A DNA stretch of 9,759 nucleotides from positions 1 to 9,759 of the forward strand of contig CANHOY010000049.1 of NCBI GenBank assembly GCA_947462495.1. The letters are read 5' to 3'. Both the position numbers and the translations under genes were made by a program. The stretch is from Bacteroidota bacterium (lineage in GTDB: Bacteria; Bacteroidota; Bacteroidia; Chitinophagales; Chitinophagaceae). The notes below the pieces were generated by a model. The model made no database searches, was not told where the DNA came from, and saw only the letters and a list, made by a program, of their open reading frames with translations. Below, one piece after another: positions 1-7,412 of the stretch (position 1 is its first letter; every line of letters begins with the position of its first letter).

Positions 1-9
1 AAAACAACC

Positions 10-294
10 ATGAAACAATATGTTGATTTTGTATCGAATAAATGGGCTCCAATAATGTCAAGTGCTGTAAACGCTGATGTACATGTATTGAAATATCTTA
101 GAGGTGATGGCGCAGATAAATTAAGTTTTATATTTGTTTTTAAAACAGAAGCAGATAGAAATAAATTTTACAACTCAGATGGATCATCCTCTGCCTTAGG
201 GAAAACTGCCAATGCTAAAACAAAAGCAGTTTCTGACGAGTTAGCAAAACTAGGCACAATGAGTGGCGGTTATACCGATTGGTTAGTTCAATAG
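10..294 (+). CDS. Small uncharacterised protein, possibly 5'-truncated by the window edge
   Basis: I do not recognise this 94-residue product. It is hydrophilic, has no signal peptide or membrane segment in the visible part, and ends with the motif GGYTDWLVQ. The middle (KLSFIFVFKTEADRNKF) reads as a beta strand followed by a charged helix, which would suit a small alpha/beta sandwich such as a dimeric ferredoxin-like barrel, but this is only an impression. The ATG at 10 is preceded by aaaacaacc, very like the leader of the gene at 480 (aaaaacaacctc), which favours it as the true start. However, the three codons before it (AAA ACA ACC) are open to the window edge, so a longer protein with an upstream signal peptide cannot be excluded. 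A strong intrinsic terminator follows 26 bp after the stop, so it ends its transcript. Confidence 0.6.
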   Translation: MKQYVDFVSNKWAPIMSSAVNADVHVLKYLRGDGADKLSFIFVFKTEADRNKFYNSDGSSSALGKTANAKTKAVSDELAKLGTMSGGYTDWLVQ

Positions 295-320
295 AAAATA
301 TCTATTGCATTTTAAATATA

Positions 321-350
321 AAAGGCCCCCGAATACTCGAGGGCCTTTTT
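321..350 (+). terminator. Rho-independent terminator of the first gene
   Basis: A 12-bp stem pairs 321-332 with 337-348, with one C/A mismatch at 329/340 and the tetraloop ATAC. The GGCCC/GGGCC core is followed by five T residues (346-350). It lies 26 bp after the stop codon at 294 and reads in the same direction. The stem's A-run on the other side could give weak activity on the minus strand, but no minus-strand gene reads into it from nearby. Confidence 0.88.
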
Positions 351-451
351 CTTAAACTAAATTTTTAAAGAGCGTTTCTTTGAACTAGAATTTTGAAAAT
401 GCTTTAGATGTAATAAGTACTAATTATATCAAATAGTATTGATACATAGCT

Positions 452-459
452 TAGATTTG
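452..459 (+). promoter_or_regulatory. Candidate Bacteroidota -7 promoter element for the DUF6526-like gene
   Basis: TAGATTTG matches the Bacteroidota primary-sigma -7 consensus TAnnTTTG exactly and sits 20 bp before the ATG at 480, implying a very short leader. No TTG-type -33 element is present about 20 bp further upstream (the nearest TTG at 439-441 is too close), so the site is only half supported. Confidence 0.32.
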
Positions 460-479
460 TAATAATAAAAAACAACCTC

Positions 480-908
480 ATGCAAGACCAAGATTTTAAA
501 AACCATGCAAAAATGGTACCTGGATATCACTATTTAACCCTTACAGCTATTCTATTCTTTTTGATTGGCTCCATTAATTTTTTAGTGAATAGCACTGCTG
601 ACAATAAATACCTAGGGGCTATGTTATGTTTGCTTTCGGTAATACTTGTATTATTAGCTTGGTATGCAAGAGGTTTTGCATTAAAAGCACAAGACAGAGC
701 CATTCGTGCCGAAGAAAATTTTAGATACTATCTAGCCACTGGAAAAGTATTCCCACAAGAATTGAGAATGGGACAAGTTATCGCTTTACGTTTTGCTTCT
801 AACGAAGAGTTTGTAGCATTAACAGCTAAAGCCATTGCAGAAAATTTATCCAATAAAGAAATTAAAGCATTAATTAAAAATTGGAAAGCCGATCATTATC
901 GAGCTTAA
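480..908 (+). CDS. DUF6526-like small inner-membrane protein
   Basis: A 142-residue protein with two hydrophobic helices, about residues 17-37 and 45-64, separated by a short polar loop (NSTADNKYLG). A basic, soluble C-terminal half follows. The motifs KNHAKMVPGYHY at the N-terminus, ALKAQDRAIRAEENFR after the second helix and QVIALRFASNEEF in the tail are what I remember from the DUF6526 family, which is widespread in Bacteroidota and has no known function. The length is normal and the protein appears intact. No signal peptide is expected; the first helix would be retained as an anchor, leaving about 78 residues of the tail on one side of the membrane. The gene is preceded by an isolated terminator and a TAGATTTG element, so it is probably monocistronic. 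It ends only 9 bp from the convergent gene at 918. The family name is from memory, not a search. Confidence 0.78.
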   Translation: MQDQDFKNHAKMVPGYHYLTLTAILFFLIGSINFLVNSTADNKYLGAMLCLLSVILVLLAWYARGFALKAQDRAIRAEENFRYYLATGKVFPQELRMGQVIALRFASNEEFVALTAKAIAENLSNKEIKALIKNWKADHYRA

Positions 909-917
909 TATATTTAA

Positions 918-1772
918 TTAAAACTTCAAGGTATACCCAATTAGAGGAATGGCGAAAGAAACTGTACCAGATTTCACGCGTGTTACACCAAAGTCCCAAC
1001 TAGAAGTGGGTCTTACATTTCTAAAGGTGGCTATGTAAATAGTATTGTCTGTGTTATTGCTTAATAGATAGGATTCCCCTTGGAATACCCAATTGCGCGC
1101 AAACCTTTTCATCCCTGCTACATAACCAGTGGGCTTGGGTGCCCAATCTCCCCTACCTGCATGTGCCCATCCTGCACCAACACTTATATTTCTTTCAGCA
1201 TTTCCATAGGTATACACCATAAATGGCAAGGCCGCTGATTCATTAGAGCCAAAACTTTTCCCACTTAAAAATAAAAACAAACCACCTAATGCTATATGGG
1301 ATTGCTCATTAATTTTAATGGCATATTTAAAATTGGGTAACAATACCGCATTGCCTGAAAATAAAGAAGTTAACAATAAGCCACCTACTCCTACCGATAA
1401 ATTTTCGGTAACTCCCACTTGTATAGTATTGTATTCAAAATCGACATTATTGAAATAGACCTCTCCTTTAGCTTGAGGTAAAGCCGAAGGCCCAAACAAA
1501 TACCTACTGTAGTGAGGGTTTGCAAAAGTGCCATCCTTGGCTAATTGAATTTCTTTTATTTTAGAAACTCCCATTTTTCTTATGCGATCAGGCCCCATAG
1601 CCGAATTGTAAAAATAATAATAATCGGCTGTGACACTATCTAACCGACCGCTTCTATTGGTGCCATCTTTTATTTCAAAATTATAGGTTTTACCAGGTAG
1701 CACTATTTTATTGGTTTGGGCTACTAATTGAAAACTTGAAAAAAAATAAAGAAAGATGATTGCTTTTTTCAT
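918..1772 (-). CDS. Secreted, probable outer-membrane beta-barrel protein of unknown function
   Basis: The 284-residue product starts with a Sec signal peptide (MKKAIIFLYFFSSFQLVAQ, cleavage near residue 18/19). A short N-terminal region (about 22-75) resembles a small beta domain (KTYNFEIKDGTNRSGRLDSV...). After this comes the motif HYSRYLFGPSALPQAKGEVYFNN (about residues 87-109), which I have seen as a N/H-x-x-RYxFxPSA...KGEGYYQN signature in many Bacteroidota surface proteins. The rest consists of alternating amphipathic strands rich in G, F, Y and N (for example TENLSVGVGGLL, NISVGAGWAH), ending in GYTLKF with the terminal Phe typical of outer-membrane barrels. The function is unknown. 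The upstream symporter's transcript is terminated at 1826-1859, so this gene should have its own promoter in 1773-1825, though I cannot define it there. Confidence 0.75.
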   Translation of the reverse strand: MKKAIIFLYFFSSFQLVAQTNKIVLPGKTYNFEIKDGTNRSGRLDSVTADYYYFYNSAMGPDRIRKMGVSKIKEIQLAKDGTFANPHYSRYLFGPSALPQAKGEVYFNNVDFEYNTIQVGVTENLSVGVGGLLLTSLFSGNAVLLPNFKYAIKINEQSHIALGGLFLFLSGKSFGSNESAALPFMVYTYGNAERNISVGAGWAHAGRGDWAPKPTGYVAGMKRFARNWVFQGESYLLSNNTDNTIYIATFRNVRPTSSWDFGVTRVKSGTVSFAIPLIGYTLKF

Positions 1773-1825
1773 ATTTTAATTTGAATATAAGTTAAGATAT
1801 ATTTTTTAAATAAATATGTTAAAAA

Positions 1826-1859
1826 AATACCTTATTGAGTATCAACTCAATAAGGTATT
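1826..1859 (-). terminator. Rho-independent terminator of the symporter gene
   Basis: A perfect 15-bp inverted repeat (1826-1840 with 1845-1859) closes the four-base loop ATCA. Read on the minus strand, the hairpin runs directly into seven or more T residues (complement of 1821-1827). It begins 23 bp after the stop of the symporter at 1883 and precedes the next minus-strand gene at 1772, so it separates two transcription units on the same strand. Confidence 0.9.
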
Positions 1860-1882
1860 AATAAGCCTATTAGAAAATTATA

Positions 1883-3514
1883 TTAGCCAGCAATTCCCAA
1901 TGGGGAGAAATAAATAAATATTCCTACCACTAGCACAATAGCAATACTAGAAAGCCACACATCAGTTGCATTCCAGCTGGCTCTTGATGCAGCTTTATCT
2001 GCACTTACTGTAGTAGCAAAAGTAAGACCATTCAATTGTTCTTCTGATGGCTTCTCTGTAAACAAACTCACTATGATTAATATAGCAATAGAAATCAAGA
2101 ATAAAATGATACAGAAATATAAGAAATTGATAGTAGCAAAAGTTAAAGCAAATCCTGATAAGGAATCTCTATTTAACTCTAAAAGAATACGCAACATACC
2201 AATTAAAAATCCAACCACCATAGCGGTAAATGCTCCTTTTGAATTAATTCGTTTGGAGAAAACACCTAATAAGAATACTGCCGCAATAGGAGGTGCTAAA
2301 TATGATTGTACACTTTGTAAATATTGATATAAAACTCCAGAAATTCTAGACATTAGTGGTATCCATATCATTCCTAAAATCACTACAATGGCTGTAGTAA
2401 TACGACCCACTTTTACCAATTCCTTATTGCTTGCTTCTGGTTTTATTTTTTGATAAATATCCATAGTAAATAAAGTAGAACATGCATTATATACTGAAGC
2501 CAAAGAACTCATCAATGCTGCCAATAAGCCACCAGCTAATAAGCCTCTTAAGCCAGCTGGCAATAAATCACGCACTAAAGTTGGAAAAGCCTGATTGGCA
2601 TCTACTAAATTTAATTTCCCTTGTTGAGAAAGTGAATAAGCAATTAATCCTGGAATTAAAAAAATGAAAAATGGCAATAGTTTTAAATAGGCAGCTAAGA
2701 TAGTACCACGACGTGCTTGTTTTTCATCACGACCCGCTAAACATCTTTGTACAATATGCTGATCAGTACACCAATACCATACCCCCACAATAGGAGATGC
2801 AAGTAATATACCTAACCATGGAAAATTAGGATCGCTTAAAGGAGGGAACATGTTTAGTTTTTCTTTAGGAATAGAAGCCATTAAACTGTTCCATCCTCCT
2901 ACTTCATGCAAACCATAGAACATCAGTATGGCAGATCCTGCTAACAATACCACCGCTTGAATGGCTTCTGTATACATTACTGCATGTAATCCTCCAAATA
3001 CGGTATAAACCCCTGTAATAATTACTAATATAATAGCGGCAGTCCAAAAATCTACACTTGGAAAAAATATAGTAATTACAGTAGCTGCGGCAAAAATAGT
3101 TACCGATGCCTTAGTAATAATATAACTTAACAACTGTATAATGGATAAAAGGATGCGCGATTTAGCGTTGAATCTTCTTTCTAAAAATTCAGGCATAGTA
3201 TACACCATGCTTCTCATATAAAATGGGACAAATACCCAACCCAAGGTAAGAATAATCCAAGAGTGTAATTCATAATGCCCCATTACCAATCCTGAACTTG
3301 CAGCAGTACCAGCCAACCCTACTATATGCTCTGAACCAACATTGGAAGCCAAAATAGATGCCCCAATAACAAACCAACCTAAATTTCGATTGGCTAAAAA
3401 ATAATCAGATGGCGATTCTTTACTTTTTTTAATCGACCATACTGCTACTCCAGCAATAACTGCCAAATATAAAACGATAAACAACCAATCAAGTGGCCCT
3501 AATAAATGTTCCAT
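1883..3514 (-). CDS. SGLT-type sodium/solute (probably sugar) symporter, SSS family
   Basis: A 543-residue inner-membrane transporter with about 14 helices, the usual length for bacterial sodium:solute symporters. It resembles animal SGLT1 and Vibrio vSGLT along its whole length. Blocks visible are ASNVGSEHIVGLAG (residues 56-69), YTMPEFLERRF (105-115), WYWCTDQHIVQRCL (246-259), LMSSLASVYNACSTLFTMDIY (334-354) and LQSVQSYLAPP (399-409). By eye, SGLT1 sugar-site residues H83, E102, W291, K321 and Q457 correspond to H63, E82, W248, K278 and Q400. Na2-site serines S392/S393 correspond to S336/S337, with A333 where vSGLT also has Ala. These matches make Na+-coupled uptake of a hexose or polyol likely; the exact substrate cannot be read. 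The ATG at 3514 is followed directly by the conserved first helix. No sugar-catabolic gene is adjacent, so this looks like a stand-alone transporter with its own terminator. Confidence 0.9.
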   Translation of the reverse strand: MEHLLGPLDWLFIVLYLAVIAGVAVWSIKKSKESPSDYFLANRNLGWFVIGASILASNVGSEHIVGLAGTAASSGLVMGHYELHSWIILTLGWVFVPFYMRSMVYTMPEFLERRFNAKSRILLSIIQLLSYIITKASVTIFAAATVITIFFPSVDFWTAAIILVIITGVYTVFGGLHAVMYTEAIQAVVLLAGSAILMFYGLHEVGGWNSLMASIPKEKLNMFPPLSDPNFPWLGILLASPIVGVWYWCTDQHIVQRCLAGRDEKQARRGTILAAYLKLLPFFIFLIPGLIAYSLSQQGKLNLVDANQAFPTLVRDLLPAGLRGLLAGGLLAALMSSLASVYNACSTLFTMDIYQKIKPEASNKELVKVGRITTAIVVILGMIWIPLMSRISGVLYQYLQSVQSYLAPPIAAVFLLGVFSKRINSKGAFTAMVVGFLIGMLRILLELNRDSLSGFALTFATINFLYFCIILFLISIAILIIVSLFTEKPSEEQLNGLTFATTVSADKAASRASWNATDVWLSSIAIVLVVGIFIYFSPLGIAG

Positions 3515-3693
3515 ACGCTAATTTTAACTTATTTTATTTTATTAAATTTTATGAAATGTACAAAAAAAAAATTATACCTACTTTATTTTATAGCTAAATT
3601 TTACTTTTGTTATTTAATTCCCTATCATTCATAACTTTTTAGCGGCATTTTTAGAGATATCTATAATGAATGCGCCCTTAAATATAGAAACCC

Positions 3694-4602
3694 TTAATTA
3701 GACTTCGTATCTAATATGACCGGCGTTTTGCCACCACCCATAATAATCACTTTTGCATTAGGTGAAGTAATCAAGCCCTTCATTACTTGTATTTGCTCAT
3801 ATTGCAATTGCTTATCTCCCAATCCTGAACTTATGATTTTTTGGTAATCGGCTATACCCTGCGCCTCCACTCTTTTACGCTCGGCTTCCTGCTTTTCTTT
3901 TTGTAACACAAACTGCATTTTTTGTGCATCTTGCTCTGCTTTTATTTTATCTTCAATAGACGCTTTTACTGTTGCTGGCAAAACAATATTTCTTACTAAC
4001 AATTGTTCTAATACCAGGCCTCTTATCTTTAAATTTTCTTCAATGGTTTTAAATATTCTGCTTTGAAACTCGTCGCGTTTCAATGAATATAAATCTACTG
4101 CTGTGTAATAAACCGCATTGTCTCTTATCTTAGTTCTAGTAATAGGTCTTACGATAATATTTTTAAAATCATAGCCAATCTCTCTCACAATTTTTGGCGC
4201 TTCAGAAGATTGAACTCGGTATAATACAGTTAAATCAATCACCACTTCTAAACCATCTGCTGTTAACACTCGAATGGCATCATCCCCAGCCATTTCCCCT
4301 TCGGAATGGACACCGCTCATGGTATAGTTTTGTGTTCTAACATCAATGGTATTCACTTGAACCAATGGATTTACAAAACTCAACCCACTAGTAATGACGT
4401 CGTCCTGTACTTTTCCAAACATCGATTTTACGCCTATTTCGCCAGCATCTATTTGTTTGATACAAGAAGTAAGCACTCCTATTAGGATTACGACTAACCC
4501 AATGCTACGAATAGTGCCTGTAGGTATAGCCACTGGTAGATTAAGATTTTGTAAAGATCTCGCTGCAAAAAATAAAATAATTCCAATAAGAATAAATAAC
4601 AT
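3694..4602 (-). CDS. SPFH/band 7 (prohibitin-like) membrane protein
   Basis: The 302-residue protein has a hydrophobic N-terminal helix (about 2-14), a second one (about 33-47) ending in LTSC, and then the SPFH domain starting IDAGEIGVKSMFGKV (51-65). The core includes GLSFVNPLVQVNTIDVRTQNY, TADGLEVVIDLTVLYRV and VYYTAVDLYSLKRDEF. A charged coiled coil (about 205-250: KIKAEQDAQK...EKQEAERKRVEAQG) and a short beta tail follow. This is the prohibitin order of domains; such proteins form membrane rings that scaffold or restrain membrane proteases. I chose the ATG at 4602; a TTG at 4620 would add six residues but is less likely. No FtsH or partner gene is adjacent. A 179-bp gap separates it from the symporter, and no clear terminator lies between, so limited read-through is possible. 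It diverges from the peptidase gene at 4785. Confidence 0.87.
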   Translation of the reverse strand: MLFILIGIILFFAARSLQNLNLPVAIPTGTIRSIGLVVILIGVLTSCIKQIDAGEIGVKSMFGKVQDDVITSGLSFVNPLVQVNTIDVRTQNYTMSGVHSEGEMAGDDAIRVLTADGLEVVIDLTVLYRVQSSEAPKIVREIGYDFKNIIVRPITRTKIRDNAVYYTAVDLYSLKRDEFQSRIFKTIEENLKIRGLVLEQLLVRNIVLPATVKASIEDKIKAEQDAQKMQFVLQKEKQEAERKRVEAQGIADYQKIISSGLGDKQLQYEQIQVMKGLITSPNAKVIIMGGGKTPVILDTKSN

Positions 4603-4644
4603 AAAGTTTGATTTTAGCAAGTACTTGGTAAAGCACCTTAGATT

Positions 4645-4656
4645 GACAAAATTGTC
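4645..4656. repeat. Short inverted repeat in the SPFH/peptidase divergent spacer
   Basis: GACAA-AA-TTGTC is a 5-bp-arm palindrome around two central bases, 42 bp upstream of the SPFH start and about 130 bp before the peptidase start. It could be an operator half-site pair, but a palindrome this short in A/T-rich DNA can easily arise by chance. Confidence 0.2.
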
Positions 4657-4784
4657 TTGTTAAATGTACAACCTATTTGGCTTTTTTCCCATCCATTTAA
4701 TCTCCAATTTACCCTACCGTTGGTAAAGAATATGTCCTCCATTTGATTTATTTAAGATAAATTAGTAGTCTAATTAAACTCAAT

Positions 4785-6254
4785 ATGAAAAACACAAGTT
4801 TTGCCCTTGGGATACTTCTACTTCTAGTTAATGGCAGTATAAAAGCCCAAATTAACCCAAGTTGGAATACCATTTTCAACAATATAAACACTGAAGTTTC
4901 TACCAATTCGAATGCGTACAATTCGCTTAAAATAGCATCTGAAACCATAGGACATCGATTAACTGGTTCTCCAAATGGTAATAAAGCCGAACAATACGCT
5001 TTTGATTTATTGAAATCTTATGGCTTTACTAATTTGCGTTTTCAACCCTTTGAAGTAGAAAGTTGGAGCAGAGGAAAAATTCATGTAACCATTGGAGCAG
5101 ACTTACAACATCAAAAAGTTATTAAATCTGTTACCTTAGCACACTCTCCTGTAAAAGCAGATGTTAGCCTAGAAGTAATAGATATAGGTAATGGTGTTGA
5201 AGATGATTATTTAGCTAACCCAGATAAAGTTAAAGGTAAAATAGCTTTAGTCTATTTAGGGGTACTTCCTAACTCAAAAGCAGGAACACCGTCACTACAC
5301 CGTTCAGAAAAAGCCGCATTGGCAACCAAATATGGTGCCAAAGGAATGATTCTTATTAATACCGCAGACAATGGTGTTCTATTAACTGGAACCGCATCAG
5401 TTACCGGTAAATTAATTCCTATTCCTGCCATATGTATAGGTAAAGAAGATGGGCTTGCATTAAGAAACCAACTTACCAATGGAAAATTATTTAGTCATAT
5501 TACTATGAATAATTTTTCTGGAATGATTAAAGCGCGCAATGTGGTAGCTACTATTATTGGAAAATCAATTCCCAATGAAAAAATTGTTATTGGCGGTCAC
5601 TTAGATAGCTGGGATTTAGCTACAGGCGCAATGGACAATGGCATTGGTTCCTTCTCTGTTTTAGATATGGCGCGTACTTTTATTAAATTAAAATTAAACC
5701 CTGCAAGAACAGTAGAATTTGTGATGTTCATGGGAGAAGAAGAAGGCTTATTGGGTTCAAGAGCTTATGTAAATAATGCGATCAAAAATAAAAGTATAGA
5801 CCAAATTAGATATATGCTCAATTATGATATGACCAATGATCCTAAAGGATATTCAACTAGTTCAGAAGATAGTAGAGAATTAATTACTGGTATTGGAGCC
5901 ATTGCACATTCAATCGATACTTCCTTTACCAATATGTTTAGAGTGGGCGCTGGCTTACACAGCGATAACCAACCCTTTATGTTACAAGGGGTTCCTACTG
6001 GCGGAGCAGCCGGGGGTGGACTTCCAAAAAATGCTGGACCTTGTTACCATGCGGATTGCGATGTATTTAGCCTAGTAGAAGAAAAGGGTATGAAAAATAC
6101 CGTTCGCTTTGGTTCGATGTTATTATATGGCATTGCAGACGCCGCTGAAATTAAATCAAAACATTTCACCGATGAAGAAACTAAAAATTTCTTAATCAAA
6201 AATAATTTAAAAGAGCCATTACAAATTGCTGGAGAATGGCGTTGGAAAGATTAA
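4785..6254 (+). CDS. Exported M28 family zinc metallopeptidase, carboxypeptidase Q-like
   Basis: A 489-residue exported protein with a signal peptide (MKNTSFALGILLLLVNGSIKAQ, cleavage near 21/22). A protease-associated (PA) insert occupies about residues 120-250 (NPDKVKGKIALVYLG, KYGAKGMILINT), and the M28 catalytic domain occupies the rest. Predicted zinc ligands are H272 and D274-proximal HLDSWD, bridging D284 (GAMDNG), E319, D348 (NYDMTND) and H422 (CYHADCD), with E318 of MGEEEG as the general base. The spacing of 12 between H272 and D284, and the HLDSWD...GAMD pattern, are those of carboxypeptidase Q-type enzymes rather than Aeromonas aminopeptidase. All ligands are present, so it should be active as a periplasmic or secreted di/aminopeptidase. 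The gene is monocistronic, divergent from the SPFH gene and convergent with the porin gene. The hairpin 6 bp after its stop has its T-run only on the other strand. Confidence 0.92.
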   Translation: MKNTSFALGILLLLVNGSIKAQINPSWNTIFNNINTEVSTNSNAYNSLKIASETIGHRLTGSPNGNKAEQYAFDLLKSYGFTNLRFQPFEVESWSRGKIHVTIGADLQHQKVIKSVTLAHSPVKADVSLEVIDIGNGVEDDYLANPDKVKGKIALVYLGVLPNSKAGTPSLHRSEKAALATKYGAKGMILINTADNGVLLTGTASVTGKLIPIPAICIGKEDGLALRNQLTNGKLFSHITMNNFSGMIKARNVVATIIGKSIPNEKIVIGGHLDSWDLATGAMDNGIGSFSVLDMARTFIKLKLNPARTVEFVMFMGEEEGLLGSRAYVNNAIKNKSIDQIRYMLNYDMTNDPKGYSTSSEDSRELITGIGAIAHSIDTSFTNMFRVGAGLHSDNQPFMLQGVPTGGAAGGGLPKNAGPCYHADCDVFSLVEEKGMKNTVRFGSMLLYGIADAAEIKSKHFTDEETKNFLIKNNLKEPLQIAGEWRWKD

Positions 6255-6284
6255 AAAAAGAGGGCCCCATAGAAATGGGGCCCT
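6251..6284 (-). terminator. Rho-independent terminator serving the minus-strand porin gene
   Basis: A perfect 10-bp G/C-rich stem (6261-6270 with 6275-6284, AGGGCCCCAT/ATGGGGCCCT) closes the loop AGAA. On the minus strand it is followed by CTCTTTTTTTAA, a proper T-run; on the plus strand it is followed by GAGTAACG and has no T-run. It should therefore mainly end the porin transcript, about 108 bp after that gene's stop, although it abuts the peptidase stop codon and may contribute weakly there as a 3'-end barrier. Confidence 0.85.
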
Positions 6285-6341
6285 GAGTAACGATTGCTTG
6301 CTTAAAACCAATAAACCTTGAACTTTTAAAAACGTAGGAAC

Positions 6342-6381
6342 TATTCTTATGCGCCTAATAGAAACAAAACGCTCAAGAATA
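6342..6381 (-). repeat. Inverted repeat (possible hairpin) in the porin 3' untranslated region
   Basis: TATTCTT (6342-6348) plus GCG (6351-6353) are complementary to CGC (6370-6372) plus AAGAATA (6375-6381), giving a 7+3 bp stem with a 2x2 internal mismatch and a 16-base loop. There is no T-run, so it is not an intrinsic terminator. It lies 11 bp downstream of the porin stop and ahead of the real terminator; it could be an RNA stability element or chance. Confidence 0.35.
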
Positions 6382-6392
6382 AATAGGATCCA

Positions 6393-7412
6393 TTAAAATT
6401 TGTATACAACAGCCAATAAGAAGTTTCCTCCGTATTGATTTAGATTGTTATTATTATTTAAAAATATTTTATCCTTTGCATTGTCAAACCTTAATTCCGG
6501 TATTAAGGTTAACTTTGCAAAGCGAATATTAGCAGAGAATGTGTTTTGAAAAATAGAAGTCCCTATTCCTACTGCACTTTTTGTATCATTAAACATTTCT
6601 GATCTCCAAGTAAATCCAATTTTTGAACTTGGATCATAGTTGACATAAATTGCATTGCTGCTCCAGTTAGCACCTGCAATATTGGCAACGGTCCCATCAT
6701 AATTGATAGCAATTTGACTGGTCACCACCCCATTTAATACTAAATCAAATTGTGATTTGTCTTTGCCTCCTTGATAATTCAAAAAAGCTTTTAACTTATC
6801 GTCCTTTGTTCCAGTACTAAATTGTGCAATGAGCATTTTATCGGGGGAAGAAGAATTTACAAAATCGGTTGGTTGAGCTACTCCAATCATCATGGCAGAC
6901 TTACCACCTAAAGCAACATCAGCTCTAATACCTGTATGAAAGAACGGTCCATAAGAAAAACCATAACTCATGCTATAGTTTCTATTAGAATAAGCATCTA
7001 ATAATTCAACCCCAATATGGGTAGCCCATTTACCTGCAGTAAACTTGATAGTTGAATTTGGAGCATAACTTACAAAAGCTTGTTTGAATGCCGTAGCGAT
7101 TCCTTTGTCGTTATAAGAAAACTCTTCTGCTCTTTTACCAACTCCTAAATCTAGAGTTGCAGCAAATTTACCCATCACTTGATCTACCTTAAAGGAAGCC
7201 ATTCCTAATTTTAATGCATTACTTGAATTGGTAAAGCTTGTTTTATTATTTTCTGGCTTACCAGCAAAATCACCTTTATAATAACCATCAACATAATAAG
7301 TAAACGTGGTTGATTTGTTAGAAGCAGGTGCTACTGCTTTTGAACTATCCACTTGGGCCATTGATTTAATAGCTAAGATTAAGACTAGAAAGGTTGAGGT
7401 TGTTTTTTTCAT
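6393..7412 (-). CDS. Outer-membrane beta-barrel porin (OmpL-like, BBP2 type)
   Basis: A 339-residue protein with a signal peptide (MKKTTSTFLVLILAIKSMAQ, cleavage near 19/20) and a short Ser/Ala-rich linker. A barrel follows, beginning TFTYYVDGYYKGDF (about 36-49), the entry typical of the Bacteroidota BBP2/OmpL-like porins. Diagnostic segments are GKFAATLDLGVGKRAEEF, FKQAFVSYAPNSTIKFTAGKWATHIGVELLDAYSNRNYSMSYGFSYGPFFHTGIR split over residues about 108-163, and a C-terminal strand FLLAVVYKF ending in Phe. I infer a general or weakly selective channel for small solutes in the outer membrane; the substrate is unknown. The length is at the short end for this family, but both ends look complete. 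The gene is divergent from the two-component operon across a very A/T-rich spacer, so control by that system is possible but unproven. Its terminator is at 6251-6284. Confidence 0.85.
   Translation of the reverse strand: MKKTTSTFLVLILAIKSMAQVDSSKAVAPASNKSTTFTYYVDGYYKGDFAGKPENNKTSFTNSSNALKLGMASFKVDQVMGKFAATLDLGVGKRAEEFSYNDKGIATAFKQAFVSYAPNSTIKFTAGKWATHIGVELLDAYSNRNYSMSYGFSYGPFFHTGIRADVALGGKSAMMIGVAQPTDFVNSSSPDKMLIAQFSTGTKDDKLKAFLNYQGGKDKSQFDLVLNGVVTSQIAINYDGTVANIAGANWSSNAIYVNYDPSSKIGFTWRSEMFNDTKSAVGIGTSIFQNTFSANIRFAKLTLIPELRFDNAKDKIFLNNNNNLNQYGGNFLLAVVYKF

Noticed and set aside
2073..2327. Plus-strand frames inside the symporter (2073-2327, 2482-2667)
   Set aside because: They lie wholly antisense to a strongly conserved transporter and have low-complexity, unfamily-like translations.
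1883..4602. Symporter and SPFH gene as a transporter-scaffold operon
   Set aside because: A 179-bp A/T-rich gap separates them and no conserved link is known to me; no terminator is seen, but co-transcription is unproven.
4603..4620. TTG start adding six residues to the SPFH protein
   Set aside because: ATG at 4602 begins the first hydrophobic helix and has a normal A-rich leader; TTG starts are uncommon in this group.
4394..4663. Plus-strand frame overlapping the SPFH gene and the divergent spacer
   Set aside because: Most of it is antisense to the conserved SPFH N-terminus; its product resembles nothing and no start signal is apparent.
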